Shown piece by piece: positions 1-8,385 of a stretch of 62,176 bases of DNA. The stretch comes from a virus, in IMG/VR virus record IMGVR_UViG_3300025137_003955, positions 1 through 62,176 of that record; one strand, 5' to 3'. The notes under the pieces were generated by a model. That model did no database searches and was not told the origin of the DNA. It saw only the letters and a program-made list of their open reading frames with translations. The position numbers and the translations under genes are program-made. Every line of letters begins with the position of its first letter. Position 1 is the stretch's first letter.

Positions 1-2
1 CA

Positions 3-578
3 AGTGGACATACAGGAATGTATCCACTAGCAATGAACATAGAGCAGGGTATTAGAACAGGTGGTACAACACTTGTTGCTGATATAAGTGGCAGAGATTC
101 ATTAGCCGCAATGGCAGGCGATCAAGCATACGTTACTAACAAAGGTGACGGTGAGTGGGGACTATACATGTATGACGGAAGTGCATGGGTACAAATATCA
201 GACCAAGACAGCTCAACTGTAGATGCTAAAACATTAACAGTTACATTTACAATGCCTGTTAGTGGATTTGGAACAAGCACAACAACTAACATGGGTAATA
301 TATCTCCTGGCAGAAAAATACAAAGTATTAGTGTTGATGTGCAGACACAATTTACAGGACACTCAGGTGGCTCACCAAATATAGAAGTAGGAACTGTATC
401 AGACCCAGATGCATATTGTGACAGTCCTAATAACGATCTTACTGAAACAGGTTCATACATTGTTAATCCAGAGTATATATACCCTGCATCAGAAACGCAA
501 GACCAACTTATACGAGCACGTTGTAATCATTACAATGCCAGTGCTGGAAACGTAACAGTCAAACTTACCTACGTTTAA
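3..578 (+). CDS. Partial virion structural protein, C-terminal part
   Basis: The frame is open to the left edge, so the first ATG at 18 is probably internal and the 5' end is missing. The protein is rich in Gly, Ser and Thr like phage fibre and baseplate proteins, with no signal peptide or membrane segment. Its last ~120 residues (VDVQTQFTG, then a terminal NVTVKLTYV strand) resemble the C-terminal domain of the next gene (IKVSTAFSG, terminal SVHYNWV). This suggests a shared beta-sandwich tip or attachment domain. It lies directly upstream of a long fibre gene. The structural assignment is inferred from composition and context. Confidence 0.6.
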   Translation, partial: SGHTGMYPLAMNIEQGIRTGGTTLVADISGRDSLAAMAGDQAYVTNKGDGEWGLYMYDGSAWVQISDQDSSTVDAKTLTVTFTMPVSGFGTSTTTNMGNISPGRKIQSISVDVQTQFTGHSGGSPNIEVGTVSDPDAYCDSPNNDLTETGSYIVNPEYIYPASETQDQLIRARCNHYNASAGNVTVKLTYV

Positions 579-595
579 CAAAAATCCTAAAAAAC

Positions 596-603
596 GATAA
601 ATA
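596..603 (+). promoter_or_regulatory. T4-type late promoter box (GATAAATA)
   Basis: GATAAATA matches the T4 late consensus TATAAATA except for the first base. It lies 70 nt upstream of the fibre gene, leaving a leader with an AGGAG Shine-Dalgarno. The same octamer recurs upstream of other structural or envelope genes here. Confidence 0.6.
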
Positions 604-673
604 CAAGTAACGTTCAGCGAAAGCGAAAACGTTATCGATAACGAATTAGAACATAAGTATTAGGAGATACAAC

Positions 674-3600
674 ATGGCTGATATTAAAAACTTTGGTATC
701 AAAGGTATAGCGGCTGATGTACAAATGGGCAAATCAGGCGGACGTTTAATTTACGACGCAGGTAACGGAAGATTTGACTTAACTCAAAGTAACGGAACTA
801 CTCTAGAAGATATTAGATTAGGAACGGTTACGGCGGGAGCCTGGAATGGTAGTGCAATCAGTAGTCAATACGGTGGTACAGGACAAGATTTCAGTAGTTC
901 GTCAGGTGTTATTAAGGTTTCAAGTGGAACTATGTCAGCAGGCTCGATTGCCTTGGCATCAGATGTAAGTGGTACATTACCAATTGCAAATGGTGGTACG
1001 GGTGCAACTTCGGCTTCTGCGGCAAGAACCTCTTTAGGACTTGGTAACTTGGCAGTTCAAGCAAGTAATGATGTAAACATAGATGGCGGTGCCATCGATG
1101 GAGCAATTATTGGTGCGAACTCAAAGGCGGCTATTGGCGGAACAACAATCACAGCAACAACGGCATTCGTTGGTGATTTAACAGGAAATTCAGATACAGC
1201 AACAGCACTGGCAACCGGTAGAACAATCGGTATGACAGGTGACATGACATGGACATCAGCATCGTTTGATGGTACAGGTAATGTAACAGGTGCTGGAACT
1301 TTAGCAACAGTAAACAGTAACGTAGGATCATTTGGTAGTACAAGTGCAATTCCAGTTGTTACAGTTAATGCTAAAGGTTTAGTTACAGCAGTAACTACAG
1401 CAAGTATCGTAACTTCTTTAACAGTAGACGGTGATTCAGGAACACAAAACGTAGATTTATCAGCAGATGATTTACAGTTCTTGGGTACAGCAAATGAAAT
1501 AGAAACAGCAGTTACTAAAGACGGAACAGACGTTAAAGTAACTTTAGGTTTACCTAACGACGTAACAATAGGTAATAACCTAAGTGTTACTGGTAGTTTC
1601 TTATCAGATGATATTACAGCGGCTACAGTTACAATTAACGGTAACTTAACAGTTACAGGTACGCAAACAACTACAGATTCTACAGTTGTTACTATTGCAG
1701 ACCCACTATTCCAAGTAGGTTCAAATACTAACGATAACTTAGACAGAGGTGTTACTTATCTACATAACGATGGATCAGCAAAAACTGGTTTCTTTGGTAT
1801 GGACGAAGGTACAGGCGTATTTACATATATTCCAGATGCAACAGACAGCTCATCAGTAATTACTGGTAGTGCAGGTGCTGTTAAATTTGGTGCAGTAGAA
1901 GGTACATCATTTAGTGATGGTACTATTTCAGGTGTAACATTTGTAGATGAAGACAATATGTCCTCAAACTCTGCAACTAAAATACCTACACAGCAATCAG
2001 TTAAAGCATACGTTGACACTCAGATTACAGCACAAGATTTAGATTTTGCGGCTGATTCAGGTGGAGCTCTTGCTATTGATTTAGATAGTGAAGCATTAAC
2101 TATTGCAGGTGGAACAGGACTTACTACAGCAGGTAGTGGAAACACAGTAACAGTAAACCTAGACGACACGGCTGTATCAGCCGCTAGTTATGGTAGCAGT
2201 ACTGCAATTCCAGTATTAACTGTAGATGCACAAGGAAGAATTACAGCGGCTTCAACAGCCTCTATTAGTACTTCTTTCACTAGTGCGGCAGATTCAGGTT
2301 CGTCAAATACTATAGACGGTGGTGACACTTTTACTATAGCAGGTGGAACTGGTATGTCTTCCGTAGCAAGTGCTACAGATACAATCACAATGAACTTGGA
2401 CAATACAGCAGTATCGGCCGGTTCATATGGTAGTGCAACAGCAATTCCAACTTTTACAGTTGACGCACAAGGACGTTTAACAGCGGCCGGAACAGCGGCT
2501 ATTAGCTCAGATTTAACAATCGGTGCTGACAGTGGTTCAGATGACGTTGTAAGAGTAGGAACTGATACATTAAACTTTATAGGTACTTCAAACGAAACTA
2601 CAACAACAGTTAGTAACAATACTATTGCTGTTGGACTAGCAAGTTCGATTAGTGGCTTAACAAGTTTAAGTGCAACAACATTAAGTGATGGCGTAGCAAG
2701 TATGAACTCAGGTGCCCTAACAGGAGTAACAAACGTTACTGCTTCAGGTACAGTACAATATGGTTCATTAAGCGACGGCACAATTACTGTAACAGGTTTT
2801 GCAGATGAAGATAACATGGCATCAGATAGTGCTACACTTATCCCAACTCAACAATCTGTTAAAGCATACGTTGACTCAGTAGCAACAGCGGCCGACTTGG
2901 ACTTCCAAGGCGACTCAGGTGGTGCATTAAGTATTGATCTTGACAGTGAAGTCCTTGACATCGCAGGTGGTACTAACATTACTACTGCAGGTTCAAGTAA
3001 CACATTAACAGTAAACCTAGACGCAACATTATCAGGAATGACAGCAGGTACTTTCTCAGGACAAGTATCAGCAGGTACATTAACTGATGGCGTAGCAAGT
3101 ATGAACAGTGGTGCATTAACAGGTGTTACAACTATTGCTACATCAGGTGATGTAACAGTTGGTGGTAACTTAACAGTTAGTGGTACACAAACTAGTGTTA
3201 ATTCAACTAACACAACTATAACTGACACCTTAATTACACTACAAAGTGGATTAACAGGTGCTAACCCTAATGACATTGGTCACATTTATGAAAGAGGAAC
3301 AGATGGTAACAACGGTTTCTTAGGATGGGATCAAAACGTTGATAGATTTGTAGCGGCGACTACAACTGCAGACGGATCAACTGCTGGTGATTTAACACTA
3401 GCGGCAACTGATTTTGAAGCGGCTGGATTCCTTGGTACAAGTGCTACAATTAGTGGTGCTGTAAGTTTTGGTACATTAACAGATTCAGGTGAGAGCATTG
3501 CTGTTACTAAATTTGTTGATGAAGCAGACGGAATTTCAAGTAACGATAACGATACTACAATTCCAACTTCAGCGGCAGTTGTTGACTATGTTGAAAACAA

Positions 3601-3970
3601 TGGTGGTGACGGACTATTACTAAGAGCGGCAATAACAAGTGGAGCAACAACGGCTTCAATTGGTACTGTCCCTAACGTTTCTAGCAGAACATATTATGCA
3701 GAAAAGATAGTAATCAAAGTCAGCACAGCATTTAGTGGTAACAGTATTAATTACATTACTATTAAAGAAAATGCTGGTTCAGGTAGTACACTTGTTGCTA
3801 AAGCAGACGCAGATGCGGCTACAGTAGGTAACTATATTATAGAACTAGATGGCGACATAGCACTTACAAAAAATGCGGCGGTAACGTTAGCATTCTTTGA
3901 CGCAAGTGATAACGCAGTGGCTCCTTCAGCCGGTGCGGCAGTGGCTTCAGTTCACTACAATTGGGTTTAA
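674..3970 (+). CDS. Long tail fibre / receptor-binding structural protein
   Basis: This 1098-residue protein is almost entirely Gly/Ser/Thr/Ala/Asp/Val beta-repeat sequence. The N-terminal ~130 residues contain the fibre motif GGTGATSASAARTSLGLGN seen in many tail fibres. Internal modules recur: an IPTQQSVKAYVD block occurs near residues 435 and 730, with a diverged copy near 965. A GNLTVTGTQ block followed by a GFFGMDE or GFLGWDQ segment occurs near 320 and 840. The C-terminal ~100 residues form a separate domain related to the end of the preceding gene. Start chosen at ATG after AGGAG. A fibre role is inferred from composition, repeats and length; the exact T4 counterpart is unclear. Confidence 0.8.
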   Translation: MADIKNFGIKGIAADVQMGKSGGRLIYDAGNGRFDLTQSNGTTLEDIRLGTVTAGAWNGSAISSQYGGTGQDFSSSSGVIKVSSGTMSAGSIALASDVSGTLPIANGGTGATSASAARTSLGLGNLAVQASNDVNIDGGAIDGAIIGANSKAAIGGTTITATTAFVGDLTGNSDTATALATGRTIGMTGDMTWTSASFDGTGNVTGAGTLATVNSNVGSFGSTSAIPVVTVNAKGLVTAVTTASIVTSLTVDGDSGTQNVDLSADDLQFLGTANEIETAVTKDGTDVKVTLGLPNDVTIGNNLSVTGSFLSDDITAATVTINGNLTVTGTQTTTDSTVVTIADPLFQVGSNTNDNLDRGVTYLHNDGSAKTGFFGMDEGTGVFTYIPDATDSSSVITGSAGAVKFGAVEGTSFSDGTISGVTFVDEDNMSSNSATKIPTQQSVKAYVDTQITAQDLDFAADSGGALAIDLDSEALTIAGGTGLTTAGSGNTVTVNLDDTAVSAASYGSSTAIPVLTVDAQGRITAASTASISTSFTSAADSGSSNTIDGGDTFTIAGGTGMSSVASATDTITMNLDNTAVSAGSYGSATAIPTFTVDAQGRLTAAGTAAISSDLTIGADSGSDDVVRVGTDTLNFIGTSNETTTTVSNNTIAVGLASSISGLTSLSATTLSDGVASMNSGALTGVTNVTASGTVQYGSLSDGTITVTGFADEDNMASDSATLIPTQQSVKAYVDSVATAADLDFQGDSGGALSIDLDSEVLDIAGGTNITTAGSSNTLTVNLDATLSGMTAGTFSGQVSAGTLTDGVASMNSGALTGVTTIATSGDVTVGGNLTVSGTQTSVNSTNTTITDTLITLQSGLTGANPNDIGHIYERGTDGNNGFLGWDQNVDRFVAATTTADGSTAGDLTLAATDFEAAGFLGTSATISGAVSFGTLTDSGESIAVTKFVDEADGISSNDNDTTIPTSAAVVDYVENNGGDGLLLRAAITSGATTASIGTVPNVSSRTYYAEKIVIKVSTAFSGNSINYITIKENAGSGSTLVAKADADAATVGNYIIELDGDIALTKNAAVTLAFFDASDNAVAPSAGAAVASVHYNWV

Positions 3971-3996
3971 TATAACCTAGGGTAGGGAGTAACTTT

Positions 3997-4024
3997 AAAG
4001 GGCAGTTTTTTACTGCCCTTTTTT
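3997..4024 (+). terminator. Rho-independent terminator after the fibre gene
   Basis: A perfect stem (AAAGGGCAGT / ACTGCCCTTT) with a T-rich loop is followed by a T run. It lies between convergent genes (fibre on plus, the next on minus). The T tract favours termination of the plus-strand transcript. Confidence 0.85.
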
Positions 4025-4030
4025 TGAGTT

Positions 4031-4603
4031 TTATTTCTGAGCGTCTGCTCTGAACGAGCATATAAGCATGGTTGTTTCAACCATTGACATATTAGGAGTT
4101 AAACTCCAGGGTATATGACTAGGCCAGTATATTACTTTAAACTGTTTGGGTTTAATAAAGTGTGACGTTTCTTGTGTGTTTTGACTGGCATATATTTTAG
4201 ATGTATAATTATCTAATTTTAAATGACTGCCTTTGTTTGTTGTTTGTAGGTATATTCCAGCATTGTACCATCTTTGATGCTCTATTGTAGTAGGGAAAGA
4301 GTGGTGAGGATTAGTTGAAATAATCCAAGGATTAAGTAAATTTATATCTCTAGCAACTTGTAAGTCAAAGTGTTGTACTACATTTGAAACAAAATTAGTT
4401 GCTAATAAATTTGCTATATTTCCTATAACACCTTCACATGGAAATTGTTTGTTAGTAAACCACCCATAAACTGTCTCAGTTGTGATACCGGATTCTTTAT
4501 TAAGTTTTAGGCTGTCCTGGATTTGCCTATTTAACTCTTTAGGAACCTCTATCTGAGTTTCAAATACATAGTCTGGAAATACTGTCGTCTTTTTAACTGC
4601 CAT
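4031..4603 (-). CDS. 2OG-Fe(II) oxygenase-like protein, probably degenerate
   Basis: The 190-residue protein has the outline of the phage 2OG-Fe(II) oxygenase family. A central HHSFP...WYNAGIYL segment (~100-120) matches the HxHP...SGVYY region, and a C-terminal VIYWPSHIPWSLTPN (~157-171) matches the FPSxxxHxVxPN strand. The position of the distal iron-binding His is a Trp (PSHIPW), and the Arg that binds oxoglutarate is not obvious. It may be a non-catalytic relative or use displaced ligands. It is the only minus-strand gene in the first 30 kb. Its ATG lies 5 nt after a late promoter box. Confidence 0.45.
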   Translation of the reverse strand: MAVKKTTVFPDYVFETQIEVPKELNRQIQDSLKLNKESGITTETVYGWFTNKQFPCEGVIGNIANLLATNFVSNVVQHFDLQVARDINLLNPWIISTNPHHSFPTTIEHQRWYNAGIYLQTTNKGSHLKLDNYTSKIYASQNTQETSHFIKPKQFKVIYWPSHIPWSLTPNMSMVETTMLICSFRADAQK

Positions 4604-4608
4604 ACTAC

Positions 4609-4616
4609 TATTTACC
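4609..4616 (-). promoter_or_regulatory. Late promoter box with leaderless geometry
   Basis: On the minus strand GGTAAATA is followed by GTAGT and then the ATG at 4603. In T4 the box spans -13 to -6, so +1 would be the A of the start codon. The same TAAATAGTAGTATG string precedes the gene starting at 31656. Confidence 0.5.
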
Positions 4617-4625
4617 TTATATTGC

Positions 4626-4653
4626 TTGACATTCGTATGAAAACCAGTATAAT
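4626..4653 (+). promoter_or_regulatory. Early sigma70-type promoter
   Basis: TTGACA, a 16-bp spacer and TATAAT, upstream of the HAD phosphatase. The predicted start near 4660 leaves a short leader with an AGGAG ribosome-binding site. Confidence 0.8.
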
Positions 4654-4676
4654 AGTATTGTAACTAGGAGAACGGT

Positions 4677-5267
4677 ATGAAAAAAGATAAAGTTATACTC
4701 ACAGACATAGATGGTGTAGTATTAGATTGGGAAGAAGGATTTAATGTCTGGATGCAACATCACGGACATAATTTAACTGAAGGCTATCAGTTTGTGTATG
4801 ATGTAGGTACAAGATATGGAATTACTAAACAAATCAGTCGCAGTTTAATAAAACAATTTAATGAAAGTGCGGCTATAGGGTTTTTACCTCCACTCAGAGA
4901 CGCACAATGGTATATTAACTTGCTACATGAAAAGTATGGCTATAAGTTTGTTGCTATAACAAGTCTTAGTTTAGATCCTTATGCAAAAGAATTAAGAGAA
5001 AGGAATCTTAAAAAATTAATGGGCGATGCATTTATAGAGGTTGTATGTTTAGATACAGGTGCAGATAAAGATGAGATTCTAGCAGACTATGGACACAAAT
5101 ATCCTGGTGCATACTGGATAGAAGACAAACCAGAAAACTTAATGGCTGGTGTTAATGTTGGGCTTAAAGGCATACTAATGGAGCATGGTCACAACATGGA
5201 ATCGCCTGTCGAAGGTACTGTCGTTAAGAATTGGGAACAAATACACCAATATATTACCTCAAAATAA
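4677..5267 (+). CDS. HAD-superfamily phosphatase (deoxyribonucleotidase-like)
   Basis: The N-terminal LTDIDGVVLDW is HAD motif I, with Asp10 as nucleophile and Asp12 as acid/base. FVAITSLS near residue 95 fits motif II (Ser/Thr at a strand end), and AYWIEDKPENL near 146 fits motif IV. The 196-residue length matches phage 5'(3')-deoxyribonucleotidase-like HAD proteins, which dephosphorylate nucleotides and may adjust dNTP pools. The substrate is inferred only. The gene has its own consensus early promoter and stands alone. Confidence 0.7.
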   Translation: MKKDKVILTDIDGVVLDWEEGFNVWMQHHGHNLTEGYQFVYDVGTRYGITKQISRSLIKQFNESAAIGFLPPLRDAQWYINLLHEKYGYKFVAITSLSLDPYAKELRERNLKKLMGDAFIEVVCLDTGADKDEILADYGHKYPGAYWIEDKPENLMAGVNVGLKGILMEHGHNMESPVEGTVVKNWEQIHQYITSK

Positions 5268-5268
5268 A

Positions 5269-5276
5269 GATAAATA
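5269..5276 (+). promoter_or_regulatory. T4-type late promoter box (GATAAATA)
   Basis: GATAAATA lies 75 nt upstream of the porin-like gene. It suggests late expression of the outer-membrane protein. Confidence 0.55.
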
Positions 5277-5351
5277 TAAGTACCATCCAATAATACCTTT
5301 TAGGTATATTATCCATAATAAATATTACTTAAATAATATATGGAGAACTAA

Positions 5352-5969
5352 ATGTTTAAATTATTAAAATCGACTGTAGCAGTCGCAGTATTGTCATTTA
5401 TGGCAGTTCCAGCCTTTGCAGGTGTTAGCGGCGGTGTAAGTTATGCCAATGATTATATCTTTAGAGGACAATCACAAACTATGGGCGAAGCAAGTCTATC
5501 TGGTCAGTTTGACTGGAATCATGACAGTGGAGTTTATGCTGGTGTTTGGACTGGAGAGGTTGATATAGACGGTGCAGATAGAGAAACAGATATGTACTTT
5601 GGCTATGCTATGGACTTAGGATCAATAGGTATAGACGTTGCGTATGTTGACTATGCTTATAGCGGAAACGATGCTCTTGACGGATCTGAAATTTGGCTAT
5701 CAGGCAGTATGGGCGATATGTCAGTATTGCATGTTATGGGTCAAGACGACTGGAACGACTACACAGAATTTTCATACTCATTATCAATGGGTGTAGATCT
5801 TTCTTTTGGTATGTGGGATAATGTTGGAGACAACATGAAGATATCCAAGTCTTTTGATCTTCCAATGGGTCTTGAAGGTAGTTTGGCTTATGTAGACTTT
5901 ACTGCTGATGATGATTCAGGAATGATGGACGAAGATACAGTAGTATTTTCTTTATCCAAATCATTCTAA
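5352..5969 (+). CDS. TorF-family putative porin (Gcw_chp-like outer-membrane protein)
   Basis: This 205-residue protein has a clear Sec signal peptide (MFKLLKSTVAVAVLSFMAVP, cleavage after AFA near residue 23). Alternating amphipathic beta strands follow, and the protein ends in Phe (SLSKSF), the usual BAM recognition residue. The mature N-terminus, GVSGGVSYANDYIFRGQSQT, is typical of the Gcw_chp/TorF putative porin family. It probably sits in the host outer membrane, which is unusual for a phage product. It could alter permeability, receptor display or superinfection. Start chosen at ATG after GGAG; a terminator follows. Confidence 0.75.
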   Translation: MFKLLKSTVAVAVLSFMAVPAFAGVSGGVSYANDYIFRGQSQTMGEASLSGQFDWNHDSGVYAGVWTGEVDIDGADRETDMYFGYAMDLGSIGIDVAYVDYAYSGNDALDGSEIWLSGSMGDMSVLHVMGQDDWNDYTEFSYSLSMGVDLSFGMWDNVGDNMKISKSFDLPMGLEGSLAYVDFTADDDSGMMDEDTVVFSLSKSF

Positions 5970-5986
5970 TAAGATTAGAAAATATA

Positions 5987-6014
5987 AAATACCTCCTTTT
6001 TGGGGGTATTTTTA
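5987..6014 (+). terminator. Rho-independent terminator
   Basis: Stem AAATACCTCC / GGGGGTATTT (one G-T type mismatch region) followed by T residues, immediately after the porin-like gene. Confidence 0.75.
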
Positions 6015-6025
6015 TGAATAAACAC

Positions 6026-6053
6026 TTGACAAAGTTTAAACATTTGCTATAAT
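6026..6053 (+). promoter_or_regulatory. Early sigma70-type promoter with extended -10
   Basis: TTGACA, 16-bp spacer, TATAAT preceded by TGC (extended -10). The predicted start near 6060 gives a short leader with AAAGGAG for the gene at 6086. Confidence 0.85.
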
Positions 6054-6085
6054 ATGTATTGTAATTAGGTAAAGGAGTAGAAAGA

Positions 6086-6751
6086 ATGCAGAAATTTCCA
6101 ATAGATGAAGTACTAGCAGTTAGTTGTGCCGCTCACAGAATAAATGAGGGCTTTATTAAAAAGGACCAGGTAAGGTTCGATAAAAAGTTTGAAAAAACGA
6201 TATGTAATAGTGACTTATTATATAATTATTTTTTTACAGATAAAAAATTTAAAGTTATTGAAGAGGACAAAACTACTGCAACTGAAGTTAAAGAATATCT
6301 TGCAGGGTTAAGTTTTAAAGCATTAGAAAGACAACTTACTGAATTTGAGTCAAATGTTCTTAAGTTAGTAAGTTCTCCTGAAATTGCTAAGGATAAATTA
6401 GGCATAGCCGCTAGTTTACCTAAAGTATATCTAAATAAAGTAGATCAGGATACTTGGACTGATAGAGAAATGGAATTATCCAGAACTAGTGAAAAAATTG
6501 GTAAACTACATACTAGGGAAAAAATTAATGCTACTGTAGAGTTTACTAGGTATATACCAAGAACTATGAGTTATATTGTGACTTGTAGTGTAAATGACCA
6601 GCACATTCTAAAGTTCTTTACAGACAAAAAAATTGCACCAGGCATAGAGATTACAGTTGAAGGTTTTGTAAAAGGACAATCTAAAGGTAAATATCATGCT
6701 GGATTTGAAACTGTAATAAATCGAATTAAATTTGTTGAAGAAGGAAAATAA
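6086..6751 (+). CDS. Conserved phage protein of unknown function
   Basis: A 221-residue soluble protein, Lys- and Glu-rich, without signal peptide or membrane segment. Residues ~1-120 look helical. The C-terminal ~70 residues (from about 150) alternate hydrophobic residues in a way that could form a small beta-barrel, perhaps OB-like; this is a guess from pattern only. It has its own early promoter and an AAAGGAG site. I do not recognise the family. A structured non-coding stretch and a tRNA follow. Confidence 0.6.
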   Translation: MQKFPIDEVLAVSCAAHRINEGFIKKDQVRFDKKFEKTICNSDLLYNYFFTDKKFKVIEEDKTTATEVKEYLAGLSFKALERQLTEFESNVLKLVSSPEIAKDKLGIAASLPKVYLNKVDQDTWTDREMELSRTSEKIGKLHTREKINATVEFTRYIPRTMSYIVTCSVNDQHILKFFTDKKIAPGIEITVEGFVKGQSKGKYHAGFETVINRIKFVEEGK

Positions 6752-6861
6752 TTTTTATAGTGTGTCTTAGGCGTCGCGTCAGGTTATACCACTTTAAACA
6801 CATAACCTAAATTGCAAGTCACACTGATCAGAGACTATAAACCAGCGATCAGTTTAGAAAG
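6752..6861 (+). ncRNA. Candidate structured RNA upstream of a terminator
   Basis: No ORF is present, but self-complementary segments are. AGTGTG (6759-6764) pairs with CACACT (6820-6825). AGGTTAT (6781-6787) pairs with ATAACCT (6802-6808) inside it. ACTGATC (6823-6829) pairs with GATCAGT (6847-6853). The first and third stems share bases 6823-6825, so they compete or stack. A terminator hairpin follows at once. It could be a small RNA, a 3' UTR element or tRNA processing leader. Confidence 0.4.
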
Positions 6862-6885
6862 AACCTCCCTTATGGGGAGGTTTTA
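6862..6885 (+). terminator. Rho-independent terminator upstream of the tRNA
   Basis: AACCTCCC / GGGGAGGTT with loop TTAT, followed by TTTT. It separates the candidate RNA from the tRNA gene. Confidence 0.75.
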
Positions 6886-6895
6886 CCTTGATAAC

Positions 6896-6972
<77 letters not shown>

Positions 6973-6979
6973 AACTTCT

Positions 6980-6987
6980 GATAAATA
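6980..6987 (+). promoter_or_regulatory. T4-type late promoter box (GATAAATA)
   Basis: GATAAATA just downstream of the tRNA and 31 nt before the holin-like gene, which has an AAGGAG site. Confidence 0.55.
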
Positions 6988-7017
6988 GTATATGGTAGAC
7001 ACACAAGGAGTAATACT

Positions 7018-7401
7018 ATGGCAGAGGTAGAAGGAAAAGGCAACGTACAAGTTGACTTGGAAAAATATACAGAGCTTGTCTTAAAAGTCGATGAGGCACA
7101 AGACAAGATTAACGAGATGAATAATCTCAGAAAAGAATTAGCGATAGCAACTGCGGCCGCTAAACCAGTAGAAAGGTTTTCTTTTGGTGCATTATTTAGA
7201 GATGAAAATGACATCAATGAGAAGGCAATAATTGGTTTTATGAGTTTTGGATTAATGGTTGTATTTGGTGCATGTGATTTAATTACAGCATTTTGGGATA
7301 TGGATTTAAAAATATCTGATACAATATACACATCATTTGTTGTAGTAACTTTAGGTTCATTTGGTATTAGTGAGGCAGGAAAAGCCTTTAGCAAACAGTA
7401 A
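7018..7401 (+). CDS. Small two-span membrane protein, holin-like
   Basis: 127 residues. Residues ~10-50 form a charged amphipathic (coiled-coil-like) helix. Two hydrophobic spans follow near 72-93 and 101-118, separated by a short acidic loop, with a short Lys-containing tail. Topology and late promoter suit a holin or other lysis/envelope factor, but no diagnostic family motif is visible. It may act with the adjacent 45-residue membrane peptide. Confidence 0.5.
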   Translation: MAEVEGKGNVQVDLEKYTELVLKVDEAQDKINEMNNLRKELAIATAAAKPVERFSFGALFRDENDINEKAIIGFMSFGLMVVFGACDLITAFWDMDLKISDTIYTSFVVVTLGSFGISEAGKAFSKQ

Positions 7402-7406
7402 GAATT

Positions 7407-7544
7407 ATGAAAGAATTAAAAGAATGGCATAAAGATTATACGTTAGACTTTATTGAAAAGTATAACTTATCTATGTATACGGTTGCTTGGATCAGTTGGA
7501 TTAAGGGAATGGTTACAATGGCTATTCTGCTTTGGATATTTTAA
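7407..7544 (+). CDS. 45-residue membrane microprotein
   Basis: ATG at 7407, five nucleotides after the previous stop, gives a 45-residue product. It has a charged N-terminal half (KELKEWHKDYT) and a Trp-rich hydrophobic C-terminal span (YTVAWISWIKG ... AILLWIF). Its stop overlaps the next ATG (TAATG), indicating translational coupling. A single-span peptide next to a holin-like gene could be a lysis accessory factor; that is inference. Confidence 0.55.
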   Translation: MKELKEWHKDYTLDFIEKYNLSMYTVAWISWIKGMVTMAILLWIF

Positions 7545-7852
7545 TGTTTATTAAACACTTTGTAAGAATGTTGACACGAGAAGAACTCAGTGATGAGGAC
7601 GTTATTGTGTATTTTGATGTTGTACAAAGTGTTGTACCTACAAAACTACTGACTGCTTATGATGAAGAAAAAGCAAAGGTAGGAATTGAAGTTATGGCGT
7701 ACACCAGTGAAGATGACGATGGTGATATGTTTATATACGAAATTATTTTGCAAGACGAAATAGATGCAGATGAGGGTGATGAAATATCAGATGAACTTTT
7801 TGAAGAGTTTCCAGATATTAAATTTACATTTGAGGCATCAGTAGAAGTTTAG
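7544..7852 (+). CDS. Acidic hypothetical protein
   Basis: Start chosen at the ATG at 7544, which overlaps the preceding stop, rather than the in-frame TTG at 7532. The 102-residue product is strongly acidic (DEDV, SEDDDGD, DEIDADEGDEISDE). Its stop overlaps the next GTG. Family not recognised; it is part of the tight 7.0-8.3 kb cluster. Confidence 0.6.
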   Translation: MFIKHFVRMLTREELSDEDVIVYFDVVQSVVPTKLLTAYDEEKAKVGIEVMAYTSEDDDGDMFIYEIILQDEIDADEGDEISDELFEEFPDIKFTFEASVEV

Positions 7853-8076
7853 TGCTAGTAGAAGTTCATTTTAATGGCAACGAATTCGTTGCTTACGACA
7901 AGCAAACCAATCAACAAATAACAGATAGTGCAATACTAAATGTTATATCCTTTGAACAATTTCCAGGAATTAAAGGTGTATTTGAAATAAATGTTGACAC
8001 CGCCGGAAGATCTGTTATAATAGAACCATTACAAATAAATATTGGTATACAGGATATAAACACAAATGGCATTTAA
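7852..8076 (+). CDS. Small hypothetical protein (GTG start)
   Basis: 74 residues starting with GTG that overlaps the upstream TAG by one base. It contains FNGNEFVAYDKQTNQQITD and looks like a small mixed alpha/beta protein. Its 3' end overlaps the next ATG by 11 nt and contains a consensus early promoter. Function unknown. Confidence 0.55.
   Translation: MLVEVHFNGNEFVAYDKQTNQQITDSAILNVISFEQFPGIKGVFEINVDTAGRSVIIEPLQINIGIQDINTNGI
7994..8021 (+). promoter_or_regulatory. Intragenic early promoter
   Basis: TTGACA, 16-bp spacer, TATAAT with TGT before the -10, inside the gene at 7852-8076 and 45 nt upstream of the DsbA-like gene. Confidence 0.7.
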
Positions 8077-8329
8077 TAAAACATTCAATCAAGAAGAAAT
8101 CGCAAGACTCAAAAAACTTATCAACGAAGGTGATACTGTTCTCCATGAAGTAGACGCTCTAAACGTAGGTCTTAGAGAAACTGTTAAAGCAATAGCAGAG
8201 GAAATGGACCTCAAGCCTGGAGTTTTAATGAAAGCAGTAAAAGTTGCTCATAAGGCTAAGTTCCAAGATGAGTTCGACAAATTTGACGAACTAGAAACAA
8301 TTTTAGAATCAGTCGGAAAAACACTTTAA
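8066..8329 (+). CDS. dsbA: DsbA-like double-stranded DNA-binding late transcription protein
   Basis: 87 residues, all-helical, with charged Lys/Glu pattern. It resembles T4 DsbA (about 89 residues), a dsDNA-binding protein that acts in late transcription. The match is in length, the ETVKAIAEEMDLKPGVLMKAVKVAH core (helix-turn-helix-like region ~35-65) and the acidic C-terminus. It sits next to the DNA polymerase and is consistent with the late promoter boxes seen in the window. Confidence 0.65.
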   Translation: MAFNKTFNQEEIARLKKLINEGDTVLHEVDALNVGLRETVKAIAEEMDLKPGVLMKAVKVAHKAKFQDEFDKFDELETILESVGKTL

Positions 8330-8333
8330 TTAA

Positions 8334-8362
8334 TTGACTTTTAACCACTATTGCTGTATAAT
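8334..8362 (+). promoter_or_regulatory. Early promoter of DNA polymerase
   Basis: TTGACT, 17-bp spacer, TATAAT. The predicted start near 8369 leaves a ~17 nt leader with GAGG before the polymerase ATG. Confidence 0.8.
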
Positions 8363-8385
8363 TACAGTATGAGGATAGCACATCT

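Noticed and set aside
2188-3276. Long minus-strand ORFs within the fibre gene
   Set aside because: They arise from the repetitive Gly/Thr/Ser codons of the fibre on the other strand and have no start signals.
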